A stretch of DNA of 64,000 nucleotides from Pirellulaceae bacterium (GTDB taxonomy: Bacteria > Planctomycetota > Planctomycetia > Pirellulales > Pirellulaceae). The notes below the pieces were generated by a model, which saw only the letters and a program-made list of their open reading frames with translations, had not been told where the DNA came from and searched no databases. Made by a program: the position numbers and the translations under genes. Shown one piece after another: positions 44,598 through 53,518 of the stretch (within the stretch, counting starts at the first letter, position 1; the number at the start of each line of letters is the position of its first letter). The stretch is taken from the NCBI GenBank assembly GCA_018402565.1, contig JAGYIQ010000002.1, positions 620,001 through 684,000 on the forward strand. The letters are read 5' to 3'.

Positions 44598-45001
44598 TCG
44601 CCGTTTCACACCGTCGCTTCACAGCTCGGTTGTGAATGGCGTTGGGGCTCGCTGCGGGTCCGTTTAGCCGCATCTTCCCCCGGGAAAGCCTAACAAACCC
44701 GATTCGACTGCAGAATAAACTGGCCGCGTATCGACCTGAACAGGACGATACGTGGCCTTTTTTTGGGGCAAATTTTTTGGAGCCTCTTTTTTGGGGGCCA
44801 TTTTTTGGTACCGACCCGAAATGTGGGCGAATTAGCCCAGTTATAACGAGCAGATGCGGGCGATCGTGTGCGATGGGGGGGCGGTGGGGCTGCGGCGAAA
44901 AATCGCCGAAATTTCAGTGGAATTGCCCGGGAAATGGCGCCGATTTTCCGGTAGAATAGGAGGTCGAACGGGAGGGCGGTGAAGGAGACGGTCGAGCTGT
45001 C
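44598..45001. other. 404-bp intergenic region with T/G tracts and hairpins
   Basis: No gene is seen. Four T6-7 runs each followed by G2-5 start at 44758, 44773, 44787 and 44801, a 14-15 bp spacing. A TGGGC/GCCCA hairpin lies near 44822-44838, and CGGCGA-AAAA-TCGCCG at 44893-44908 is a perfect stem with a tetraloop. TTCACA/TGTGAA near 44619 could end the upstream gene. AAGGAG at about 44981 probably serves the next gene. Confidence 0.5.
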
Positions 45002-47668
45002 ATGTTGGGTCTTGTGGATCGCCATTGGCGTATTAAATCGTGCATTGGGTTGTTAGGTCCGCGCGGCTCGTTGGCGGGATCAATCCGCACCACCTCACTC
45101 GGCGGTTGGGCAGCGATCGGCTTCTGTGTTTCCAGTGTCTGGGTTTTGACGATCCTGACGGCGGCCTGCTGCTGGGCGGCTCAGACCGCCCCGAACCCAC
45201 CGGCCGGTGCCGCTGACTTGGGGCGACAGGTCTACGAGCAAAAGTGCGCGTCGTGTCACGGCCCCAGCGGACAAGGCGTGGAAGGCGTGTACGACCCGGC
45301 TCTGGCCGGCGAACGATCCGTCGCGGAACTGGCTCGATTGATCGAGCGGACAATGCCAGAAGGGGAACCGGAGGAGTGCGTGGGCCCGGAGGCAGAGGCA
45401 GTCGCCCGCTACATGCATGATGCGTTCTACTCGCCGTCCGCTCGTCTGCGGCTGGGGTTGGATCCCCCGATGCAGGTCGAAATGTTGCGGTTGAGCGTCC
45501 CCCAATATCGCCATGCGGTTGCCGATCTATTGGCTCACTTCACGCCGGCTCCCAAGGGTAAAGAAGAGGCGCAGCCCGTCGAAGCGGGGCTCCGCGGCAC
45601 GTATTTTGCCTCGGAGGGCATGAGCAAGGCGAACAAGTTGGTCGATTCGCGACTGGACCGACGACTGGAATTTGATTTTGGCGAGGGGGTGCCGTTTCCC
45701 GACCTGCCACCAGACCAATTTGCGATTGTCTGGGAGGGGTCTCTCTCCGTACCAGAGACCGGCGAATATCACTTGCGAGTCAACACGCCCAACGGCGCGC
45801 GGGTCTATTTGAACTTGGACCCCAGCAAAGGTCTGCACAAGTTGCGTGATGACAGCGCAGCCGCTGGGCAATTCCCCTTGATCGATGCCTGGGTGGGATC
45901 CGGAACCGTCCGCGAAGAGTCAGCCCGGATTTTCTTGCTGGGTGGGCGGCACTACCCGCTGCGGGTGGAGTTCTTCAAGTACAAGGAGCCCACCGCGTCC
46001 CTACGTGTCGAGTGGAAGCCGCCACAGGGAGTCTGGTCGGTCCTGGACGGCCAGCACTTGACCTCGGGTCGCTCGCGGCGAACGTTTGTCGTAGAGACGG
46101 GATTCCCGGCCGACGACCGCAGTCTGGGTTTCGAACGCGGCTCGTCTGTCTCGCTTGATTGGTACGCAGCGGTGACCGAAAGCGCCGTCGCCACCGCCGA
46201 AGAGGTCATCAATCGTCTGCCGTTGCTCTCGGGCGTGGAACCGCTCACCAAAGAACAGCTCAACGACCCAGCAGCCAAGGCGGCGCGGGTGGAGCGATTG
46301 CAGGCCTTTGTCGCGCGGTTCGCCACGGTCGCCTTCCGACGCCCACTGCAGGACGACGAACGAGCCCGCTTGAGCTCGGGCCTGTTCGTAGATCCCGCCA
46401 ATCCTGAGACCGCCGTGCGGCAGGCCGTGGTGTGGGTCCTCTGTTCCCCCAGTTTCCTATTCGCGGAACTGCCCGCCACTGAAGTGGGGCCACTACCGAC
46501 GGGCTTGCCACCGGCAAACTTAGTGGCCAACCGACTGGCCCTGAGTTTGTGGGATTCTTTGCCCGACGAAGAACTTGGGCGTGCGGCGGAGGCCGGCGAA
46601 TTGGCCACCGCGGAGGGGATCGCCGAGCGAGCCCAGCGGATGCTGGCCGACGAGCGAACCCGGTTTAAGCTGCGTGGCTTCTTCCAGCGCTGGCTGCTGT
46701 TGGAACAACGTGACTTGGCGAAAGATGCCACGTTGTTCCCCGACTTCGACGAAGCGGTGGCGGCCGATTGGCGGACGTCGTTGGAGATGCTGATTGACGA
46801 AGTCGTGTGGAGCGAGTCCTCCGATTACCGACAGTTATTCACCACCTCCGACCTGTGGATGAACGATCGCTTGCGACAGGCCTGGGACGTGGAGCCCACC
46901 GTACCGACAGGCACCGAACTCAAGAGCTCCAGCACTGACGACGCGGGCACCGACGACGCGGGGACCGATGCGACCACGGCTGCTGCCGCATCACCCGCCC
47001 AGGACACTCAGTTGCCGGCAGTCTTCCTCCGTTTGCGACCGGATGACCAGCGGGCAGGTGTGTTGACGCATCCGTATGTGCTGAGTGCCCTGGCGTATCA
47101 CAACAACACCTCTCCGATTCATCGCGGCGTGTTTGTGACTCGCAGTGTCTTGGGGCGGCCCCTGCGTTCGCCTCCCGTGGCGATTGCCTTCGAGAACGAC
47201 GAATTCCCGCCCGACCTGACGATGCGAGAAAAAGTCACCCATTTGACAAAAGACGCCAGTTGCCAGTCTTGCCACACGATCATCAATCCGCTGGGGTTTG
47301 CCCTCGAGCGATTTGATGCTGTCGGTCGGCTCCGCGACACGGAAAGCGGTCGACCGATCGACACCCGCAGTCAGTACGAGACGGAAGACGGCGAGATGCT
47401 GGCAGTGTCTAGCCCGCAGGACTTGGCGGCGTTGGCCCTGTCCAGTGCCGCGGCTCAGCGGGTGTTTGTGGCCCAGCTGTTCCAACACATGACCCAACAG
47501 CTCCCCGGGGCTTATGGTCCCGATGTCTTGGCGGAACTGACCGAAGCCTTTCGCGCGGATCAGTTCAATATCCAGAAGCTGATGGTGCGAATTGCAGTCG
47601 TAGCAGCAACCCATGTGAGTCAGACCCCACTTGAGTCGTCAGCACCCGAAGCGTCGGCACCCGAGTAG
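45002..47668 (+). CDS. Cytochrome c / PA14 / DUF1587-1595-1592-1588-1585 protein
   Basis: This 888-residue exported protein has the planctomycete composite. The signal segment ends near CCWAAQ. A mono-haem cytochrome c domain has CASCH at about 81-85. DUF1587 (LRLSVPQYRHAVADLL) is near 162. PA14 (GTYFASEGMSK, EGSLSVPETGEYHLRV) is near 198-330. DUF1595 (RLQAFVARFATVAFRRPL) and DUF1592 (VLCSPSFLFAELP, SLWDSLPDEELGRAA) follow. DUF1588 (GVLTHPYVLSALAYHNNTSPIHRGVFV, second haem site CQSCHTIINPLGFALERFD) and DUF1585 (FNIQKLMVRIA) close it. It is followed by its usual DUF1552 partner. The complex is thought to act outside the cytoplasm in degradation; the substrate is unknown. Confidence 0.9.
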   Translation: MLGLVDRHWRIKSCIGLLGPRGSLAGSIRTTSLGGWAAIGFCVSSVWVLTILTAACCWAAQTAPNPPAGAADLGRQVYEQKCASCHGPSGQGVEGVYDPALAGERSVAELARLIERTMPEGEPEECVGPEAEAVARYMHDAFYSPSARLRLGLDPPMQVEMLRLSVPQYRHAVADLLAHFTPAPKGKEEAQPVEAGLRGTYFASEGMSKANKLVDSRLDRRLEFDFGEGVPFPDLPPDQFAIVWEGSLSVPETGEYHLRVNTPNGARVYLNLDPSKGLHKLRDDSAAAGQFPLIDAWVGSGTVREESARIFLLGGRHYPLRVEFFKYKEPTASLRVEWKPPQGVWSVLDGQHLTSGRSRRTFVVETGFPADDRSLGFERGSSVSLDWYAAVTESAVATAEEVINRLPLLSGVEPLTKEQLNDPAAKAARVERLQAFVARFATVAFRRPLQDDERARLSSGLFVDPANPETAVRQAVVWVLCSPSFLFAELPATEVGPLPTGLPPANLVANRLALSLWDSLPDEELGRAAEAGELATAEGIAERAQRMLADERTRFKLRGFFQRWLLLEQRDLAKDATLFPDFDEAVAADWRTSLEMLIDEVVWSESSDYRQLFTTSDLWMNDRLRQAWDVEPTVPTGTELKSSSTDDAGTDDAGTDATTAAAASPAQDTQLPAVFLRLRPDDQRAGVLTHPYVLSALAYHNNTSPIHRGVFVTRSVLGRPLRSPPVAIAFENDEFPPDLTMREKVTHLTKDASCQSCHTIINPLGFALERFDAVGRLRDTESGRPIDTRSQYETEDGEMLAVSSPQDLAALALSSAAAQRVFVAQLFQHMTQQLPGAYGPDVLAELTEAFRADQFNIQKLMVRIAVVAATHVSQTPLESSAPEASAPE

Positions 47669-47747
47669 CCAGGCACTCGGTCCGACATGACCAGCCCCCC
47701 ACCCAACGCGATCGACCACCAACCCACCTGTTGATAAGGAATCTGTC

Positions 47748-49082
47748 ATGAGTCGAACCCAAGCGCGACGTCAGTTTTTGCGTGATCTCGGTATCAGTTC
47801 GGCAGCGTTACCGTTTTTGGTGGGCTTGCCCAGCTGGAGTTGGGGGCAAGCCCCGGGTGCGGCCCGACGTCAACGCCTGGTGATTTTCTTCTCGCCCAAT
47901 GGGACGTTGCCGGAGGAGTTCTGGCCGAAGTCTTACGGCGTGGACCAGCCCTTGGAATTGTCCCCGATGCTGTCGGCCTTGCAGCCTTACAGCCAACAGA
48001 CACTGATTCTCAAGGGAGTCCACAATCAGATTTTGGGCGACGGTGACAATCACATGCGTGGCATGTCGTGCTTGTTGACTGCAACAGAGCTTAGCCCCGG
48101 CAACATCCAAGGGGGTGGCGACACCCCGGCCGGCTGGGCCAGTGGACCGTCGATCGATCAACAGGTGCGAAAATTCTTGCAATCTCGCGAAGAGACGCGG
48201 ACGCGGTTCGGGTCGCTGGAGTTTGGCGTGGCGGTCCCGAACCGGGCCGATCCCTGGACGCGGATGTGTTATGCCGAGGCCAATCGGCCGTTGGCGCCGA
48301 TCGATGACCCCAAGTTGATGTTCAATCGCTTGTACGGCGGCGCGCAGCAGCGTCAATTGGTGGCCAGTGTGTTGGACTACGTGCGGGACGACTTGCGTCG
48401 CGCCGAGCGATTGATCAGCCGCGAGGATCGTCAGTTGTTGGAGCAGCACTTGCAGTCGGTGCGGCAGTTGGAACAAGACATGGCAGCGGCCGCGGCCCAG
48501 GCCGAATTGCAACATCCGGAGCCAGAGATCGACCCGACGATTGAATTGGTCAACGACAACACGCCGTTGATCAGTCGCATGCAGATCGACCTGTTGGTCA
48601 ATGCCTTGGCCAACGACATGACCCGCGTGGCCTCGCTGCAATACATGCGGAGCGTGGGCGAAGCGAGGATGCGGTGGCTGGGTGTCGAGGAAGGTCACCA
48701 CTCCTTGTCGCATGAGCCGGACAACAATGAAGCGGCCTACGACAAACTGAAGCGCATCAACGCCTGGTTTGCCGGCGAATTGGCCTACTTGGCGGGTCGA
48801 TTGGCCGCGACCCCCGAGCCGGACGGCAGCGGAAATCTGCTCGACAACACGCAGATCCTCTGGGTCAATGAACTGGGCAAGGGGAACTCGCACACCTTGT
48901 CCGACATCCCATTCTTATTGGTGGGCGGTGGGGCGGGCTTCCAGACCAATCGAGCGTTGGATCTGGGTGGTGTGCCGCACAATCGGCTGTGGCTGGCCTT
49001 GGCCCACGGCATGGGTGACGTGGAACTGCAGACGTTCGGTTCGGAGAAGTACTGCGAGGCCGGCCCGTTGAGTCTGGGGTAA
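47748..49082 (+). CDS. DUF1552 family exported protein
   Basis: The 444-residue protein starts behind AAGGA. The N-terminus has a twin-arginine motif (ARRQFLRDLGISSAALPFLVGL), so Tat export is likely. Family hallmarks: RLVIFFSPNGTLPEEFWP, ILKGVHNQILGDGDNHMRGMSCLLTATEL, SIDQQVRKFL, FGVAVPNRADPWTRMCY and NELGKGNSHTLSDIPFLLVGGGAGF. It lies 79 bp after the DUF1592 gene, the standard pairing in planctomycetes, and is probably co-expressed and physically linked with it. Confidence 0.92.
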   Translation: MSRTQARRQFLRDLGISSAALPFLVGLPSWSWGQAPGAARRQRLVIFFSPNGTLPEEFWPKSYGVDQPLELSPMLSALQPYSQQTLILKGVHNQILGDGDNHMRGMSCLLTATELSPGNIQGGGDTPAGWASGPSIDQQVRKFLQSREETRTRFGSLEFGVAVPNRADPWTRMCYAEANRPLAPIDDPKLMFNRLYGGAQQRQLVASVLDYVRDDLRRAERLISREDRQLLEQHLQSVRQLEQDMAAAAAQAELQHPEPEIDPTIELVNDNTPLISRMQIDLLVNALANDMTRVASLQYMRSVGEARMRWLGVEEGHHSLSHEPDNNEAAYDKLKRINAWFAGELAYLAGRLAATPEPDGSGNLLDNTQILWVNELGKGNSHTLSDIPFLLVGGGAGFQTNRALDLGGVPHNRLWLALAHGMGDVELQTFGSEKYCEAGPLSLG

Positions 49083-49223
49083 AACCCGCACGATCGGAAA
49101 TCACGGCACAATCGCGATTCGCCAGCCAAGAATCGCGTCCGATCGCAGCGGTCTTTGCCCACCGCGAACTTGCGACAACCTAGGAGAGAATGGGTTGAAG
49201 CACGTTCCGGTGGAGTTGTTCCC

Positions 49224-49796
49224 ATGGCTACCAAGATTACCGACTGCGGCAAGTTGACTTGTCGGGGCAGCGTTGCGCGGCTGCGCGAGTGCTGCACCGG
49301 CGGTTCGCGGCGGCACAGGACTGGTCGCGGCCCCCACCACGGTTGGTGGATCATCTGCTTGGCCGCGTTGATTTTCATGAGCCTGGGCTGCGGCCGACGG
49401 GAGCAAGAAACGGTCCTGGATCCACTGGATTTGTTTGCTGACCATCAAACCAGCGCCGCGCGGCACCATCCCTACGATTTTGTTGAACTTGAATTGGGGA
49501 ACTTTGACGTGGCGATCCTGATCCCCGACAGTGTGGATCAATACCGGGTCGAGTTCCATGCGTCGGCGATCGTGCCCAAGTCGACTGCCGAAAAACTGCA
49601 AGTGCGGCTGGACGAATACAAAACGCGAATTCGCGATATGATCCTGGTGTCGGCCCAGAACTTAGCGCCCGTCAACATTACCGACCCGCATCAAGCCTGG
49701 CTAAAATCAGAAGTTGTTGGAAATATCAACAAAATGCTCAAGACGCGTGATATTCGGGATGTGGTCTTCTCGAAGTACAACTTTGAACGGCGTTGA
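49224..49796 (+). CDS. Putative lipoprotein with FliL-like C-terminal region
   Basis: The protein has 190 residues from ATG 49224, with GGAG 8 bases upstream; a longer frame to 49155 adds 23 residues without a ribosome-binding site. A polar 38-residue leader is followed by a membrane segment and a lipobox-like FMSLGC at about Cys56. The rest (FVELELGNFDVAILIPDSVDQYRVEFHAS, RLDEYKTRIRDMILVSAQN, EVVGNINKMLKTRDIRDVVFSKY) has the layout of FliL-type periplasmic domains, but the resemblance is partial and no flagellar gene is nearby. It may be any small envelope protein. Confidence 0.5.
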   Translation: MATKITDCGKLTCRGSVARLRECCTGGSRRHRTGRGPHHGWWIICLAALIFMSLGCGRREQETVLDPLDLFADHQTSAARHHPYDFVELELGNFDVAILIPDSVDQYRVEFHASAIVPKSTAEKLQVRLDEYKTRIRDMILVSAQNLAPVNITDPHQAWLKSEVVGNINKMLKTRDIRDVVFSKYNFERR

Positions 49797-49815
49797 TCGT
49801 CACGGACACACAATG

Positions 49816-49960
49816 CTAGTGCTTTGTCACAGCCAAAACTTGGCGTGTGGTAAAGGGGTCAGGCGTCAATTGTGCGAAGCACCTGCAGGGCCGTTCCGGC
49901 AATTGACGCCTGACCCTTTTACCACACCGATCCCAAAACTAAATTGTGACAAAGCACTAG
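49816..49960. mobile_element. 145-bp palindromic MITE-like element, copy C
   Basis: A complete copy with both CTAG-ended terminal inverted repeats, 19 bp after the stop of the FliL-like gene. Its last base overlaps the first of a GTAACCGTTCATGCC motif at 49960, so here the element is joined directly to the second repeat family. Confidence 0.85.
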
Positions 49961-50392
49961 TAACCGTTCATGCCTCGTAGGAGGAATGTGTCACTTGCTG
50001 ATTAGCGGAGATTAGCGTTAATGAGTGTTCCCATTCCAGAACCCAGTTGGAACGGAACACTCATCGTCACTCATCGTCACTAGTCGTCACTCATCGGTGC
50101 AAATGGCACGCTGTATTTTCTGTGCCTGCCTTCCTCTGCGTGTGCCTGTCTCTGCTTCCTTCCCCCCTGCTCGCGGTTTACCCGTCAGACCAACGCCACG
50201 ATCCACCAACACCCACCCGGTCACTCACTACGAAGCAACACCTCCACAGAACTTTCGTGCCTTTCGCGTCTTTCGCGGTTCCCCAACTCCGCACCACCCG
50301 TATGACCATGCTCCTAGCTGTTAGCTGTTAGCGTAGGGCCAAGCGCGTAGGGCGTAGGGCGTAGGGCGCAGGGCGTAGGACGTAGGACATAA
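49961..50392. repeat. Repeat-rich non-coding leader of the satellite
   Basis: No gene is credible here. It holds a strong hairpin, ATGAGTGTTCC (50021-50031) with GGAACACTCAT (50054-50064). Next comes a 10-bp tandem (about four copies of TCATCGTCAC) from 50061 to 50100. The phrase CTTTCGCGTCTTTCGCGG lies near 50255, and a GCGTAGGG-type 8-bp tandem runs at about 50331-50389. A 21-base stretch ending CTGCTCGCGGTT at 50158 reappears at about 51975 in the last satellite unit. Confidence 0.65.
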
Positions 50393-52020
50393 ATCTTGCA
50401 TTTTTCATTCTCCATTTTCCCTTCTCCATTTTTCTCAAGCGATTTCCCTTTCTCGCGGCCTCTCGCCCTACGAATTCCTCCAGTCCTTCCCATCTCTTGC
50501 CGTTCAGATTTCCTGCGGGGCGTGAACGGTTACTGTTAGCTGTTAGCTATTATCGTAGGGCGAATCGCATAGGTCATAGGGGTGATGCATTCAGGCCTGG
50601 AGGGCCGGCACAAGGGTGGGTATTGGAGGCACGACGACTGAGAGGAAGGGGAAATGAAAAAGCTCAAATGGAAATTGAGAAATGCAAAATCGAAAAGCTA
50701 ACCGCTAACCGCTAACCGCTAATCGCTAATCGCTAACAGCTAATCGCTAACAGCTAACAGCTAACAGCTAATCTCTAACAGCTAACAGCTAGAGCATACA
50801 TCTTGCATTTTTCATTCTCCATTTTCCCTTCTCCATTTTCCTCAAGCGACTTCCCTTTCTCGCGGCCTCTCGCCCTACGAATTCCTCCAGTCCTTCCCAT
50901 CTCTTGCGGTTCAGATTTCCTGCGGGGCGTGAACGGTTGCTGTTAGCTGTTAGCTATTATCGTAGGGCGAATCGCATAGGTCATAGGGGTGATGCATTCA
51001 GGCCTGGAGGGCCGGCACAAGGGTGGGTATTGGAGGCACGACGACTGAGAGGAAGGGGGAATGAAAAAGCTCAAATGGAAATTGAGAAATGCAAAATCGA
51101 AAAGCTAATTGCTAACCGCTAACCGCTAACAGCTAATCGCTAATCGCTAATCGCTAATCGCTAATCGCTAACAGCTAGAGCATACATCTTGCATTTTTCA
51201 TTCTCCATTTTCCCTTCTCCATTTTTCTCAAGCGATTTCCCGTTCTCGCGGCCTCTCGCCCTACGAATTCCTCCAGTCCTTCCCATCTCTTGCGGTTCAG
51301 ATTTCCTGCGGGGCGTGAACGGTTGCTGTTAGCTGTTAGCTATTATCGTAGGGCGAATCGCATAGGTCATAGGGGTGATACATTCAGGCCTGGAGGGCCG
51401 GCACAAGGGTGGGTATTGGAGGCACGACGACTGAGAGGAAGGGGGAATGAAAAAGCTCAAATGGAAATTGAGAAATGCAAAATCGAAAAGCTAATTGCTA
51501 ACCGCTAACCGCTAATCGCTAACAGCTAACAGCTAGAGCATAAATCTTGCATTTTTCATTCTCCATTTTCCCTTCTCCATTTTTCTCAAGCGATTTCCCT
51601 TTCTCGCGGCCTCTCGCCCTACGAATTCCTCCAGTCCTTCCCATCTCTTGCGGTTCAGATTTCCTGCGAGGCGTGAACGGTTGCTGTTAGCCGTTAGCTA
51701 TTATCGTAGGGCGAATCGCATAGGTCATAGGGGTGACGCATTCAGGCCTGGAGGGCCAGCACAAGGGTGGGTATTGGAGGCACGACGACTCAGAGGAAGG
51801 GGGAATGAAAAAGCTCAAATGGAAATTGAGAAATGCAAAATCGAAAAGCTAACCGCTAACCGCTAACAGCTAGAGCATACATCTTGCATTTTTCATTCTC
51901 CATTTTCCCTTCTCCATTTTTCTCAAGCGATTTCCCTTTCTCGCGGCCTCTCGCCCTACGAATTCCTCCAGTCCTTCCCCCCTGCTCGCGGTTCAGATTT
52001 CCTACCGGGCGTGAACGGTA
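50393..52020. repeat. Tandem satellite of 337-407 bp units with internal heptamer tract
   Basis: Units start (at ATCTTGCA) at 50393, 50800, 51186 and 51544, and a fifth partial one at 51881. Lengths are 407, 386, 358 and 337 bp. Each has a constant 316-bp core plus a tract of GCTAA(C/T)N heptamers, 13, 10, 6 and 3 copies in order; the length differences are exactly 3x7, 4x7 and 3x7. The core contains CGTGAACGGTT and, near its middle, TGTTAGC heptamers in inverse orientation, so each unit can fold back. A 72-codon TTG frame is shared by all units but has no ribosome-binding site or family. The array ends about 20 bp before the GntR promoter. Confidence 0.9.
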
Positions 52021-52042
52021 ACGAAATTTTCATTTCTGTCTC

Positions 52043-52071
52043 TTGACGGCTCGCCCGTCTTCGTGTACTAT
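52043..52071 (+). promoter_or_regulatory. Sigma-70-type promoter of the GntR-ABC operon
   Basis: TTGACG (52043-52048), a 17-bp spacer and TACTAT (52066-52071) lie about 70 bp ahead of the GTG start. Both hexamers are one or two bases from consensus and the spacing is ideal. It starts 23 bp beyond the end of the satellite. Confidence 0.7.
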
Positions 52072-52142
52072 TTCAACAACACACCCGGCAAGTGATGGAA
52101 CTTGCGGGATGGAGGGCGGTTTTCTGCGGAGGGTTGAACCCA

Positions 52143-52556
52143 GTGCTGATATCGATTGACCCCAGTAATGGGATCCCGATTTACGAACAAATCGTGCGAC
52201 AGGTGAAATTCAATGTCGCCAGCGGTGCCTTGGTTTCGGGGCAGATGGTGCCATCGGTGCGGGAGTTGGCCAAAACGTTGGCGATCAATCCCAACACGAT
52301 TCAACGGGCTTATCAAGTTTTGCAGAGCGACGGGGTCTTGGAGACGCTGCGGGGACGTGGGCAACACGTCAGTCCGGGGGCCAAGCGCTCTTGTGTCTCG
52401 CAGCGTCTGCAGTTGATCCAGGAGCGATTGGAGTTGGTGGTCGAGGAGGGCTTGCAGGCAGGTTTGGAACCGGACCAACTGCGAGCCAGTTTCGAAGGCG
52501 CCCTGCGTCGTCAGGCAGCGGGGTCGAGCAAACTAGCCGATGAGGAGCGAACATGA
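52143..52556 (+). CDS. GntR family regulator, YtrA type
   Basis: The protein has 137 residues from GTG 52143, with GGAGG 10 bases upstream; an ATG at 52092 would add 17 unlike residues and has no Shine-Dalgarno site. The winged helix-turn-helix is clear: GIPIYEQIVRQVKFNVASGALVSGQMVPSVRELAKTLAINPNTIQRAYQVLQSDGVLETLRGRGQHV. The short C-terminal helical tail (QERLELVVEEGLQAGL) is typical of the YtrA subgroup, which represses ABC exporter operons, and its stop overlaps the ABC gene by 4 bp. It probably autoregulates the three-gene operon. Confidence 0.9.
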   Translation: MLISIDPSNGIPIYEQIVRQVKFNVASGALVSGQMVPSVRELAKTLAINPNTIQRAYQVLQSDGVLETLRGRGQHVSPGAKRSCVSQRLQLIQERLELVVEEGLQAGLEPDQLRASFEGALRRQAAGSSKLADEERT

Positions 52557-53518
52557 GTACGGTGATTCAGGTCAAAGGCGCGTGCAAACGATTCTCTCGC
52601 CAACAGGCGTTGGACCAGGTGTCCTTGTCGGTGCCAACCGGGTGTGTGTACGCCCTGTTGGGCGAAAACGGAGCGGGCAAGACCACGTTGATCCGCAGTC
52701 TGTTGGGCTATTACCGCCTGCAGTCTGGGACCATCGACGTGTTGGGACTGAACCCGGACAAACAGCCCTTGGCGGTGCGGCAACGTGTGGGTTACGTCGC
52801 CGATCAACCGGGCCTGTACCCGTGGATGACGGTGCGGCAAGTGGGCTGGTTTGCTTCTGGCTTTTATCCGCCGGGCTTTATCCAGAGATTCATCGAACTG
52901 GCCCAGGAATTTCAGTTACCGCCGCAGACTCGCGTGCGAGACTTGTCCAAGGGCATGCGTGCCAAGGTGGCTCTGGCCTGTGCGTTGGCGTTTGATCCGG
53001 AGTTGCTGATTATGGACGAGCCCACGTCGGGATTGGACCCGGCGGTGCGTCGCTCGTTCTTGGAGAGCATGGTGGACCGAGCCTCGAATGGTCGGACCGT
53101 GCTGCTGAGTAGCCACCAGATTCAAGAGGTGGAGCGAGTGGCGGACTGGGTGGCCATCATCCACGCGGGGCGGTTGCAGGTGGCCGCACCGCTGGAGGAC
53201 TTGAAGGCCGAGTGTGCCGTGTTGAGTTTCGCGCAGCAGGATGTGTTGTTGCCGTGGCATTTGCCCGCCAACGTACAGACACTGACCCGCCGACGGACGG
53301 GTCGGCAGTGGGAGTGCGTCGTCCGCAACTGGGACGATGGGGCGCGGCAGTCTTTTGTGGGTGATCCGAACCTGTTGGATGTGCAAGTCCGTCGCCCTAG
53401 CCTGGAGGATCTGTACCATGCCTATGTCGATCCCCGGCAGGATGGGACGGTTGATGGGCCGAGCGATGAGCCAAGTCGTACGGGCCTGGCTACCGCCCGA
53501 GAGGGGGTGAGCCAATGA
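52553..53518 (+). CDS. ABC transporter ATP-binding subunit
   Basis: The 321-residue protein has Walker A GENGAGKTT near 37-45, a Q-loop in VGYVADQP, a signature-like DLSKGMRAKVALACA near 131 (LSKGM instead of LSGGQ), Walker B LLIMDEPTSGLDP near 151 and a switch His in SSHQ. The C-terminal 90 residues are an extra domain as in exporter ATPases (CcmA/YtrB type). ATG follows GAGGAG; the gene overlaps GntR and the permease by 4 bp each. Confidence 0.95.
   Translation: MSTVIQVKGACKRFSRQQALDQVSLSVPTGCVYALLGENGAGKTTLIRSLLGYYRLQSGTIDVLGLNPDKQPLAVRQRVGYVADQPGLYPWMTVRQVGWFASGFYPPGFIQRFIELAQEFQLPPQTRVRDLSKGMRAKVALACALAFDPELLIMDEPTSGLDPAVRRSFLESMVDRASNGRTVLLSSHQIQEVERVADWVAIIHAGRLQVAAPLEDLKAECAVLSFAQQDVLLPWHLPANVQTLTRRRTGRQWECVVRNWDDGARQSFVGDPNLLDVQVRRPSLEDLYHAYVDPRQDGTVDGPSDEPSRTGLATAREGVSQ

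Noticed and set aside
50025..50331. Two overlapping frames of about 95 codons before the satellite
   Set aside because: They run through the hairpin, 10-bp repeats and C/T-rich phrases with no recognisable domain.
50700..51540. CRISPR-like regular repeats
   Set aside because: The heptamers have no spacers, the larger units are 337-407 bp and no cas genes are present.
50497..51866. Four near-identical 72-codon frames, one per satellite unit
   Set aside because: They start with TTG, have no ribosome-binding site and are conserved only because the repeat DNA is; the C-terminal part is the heptamer tract.
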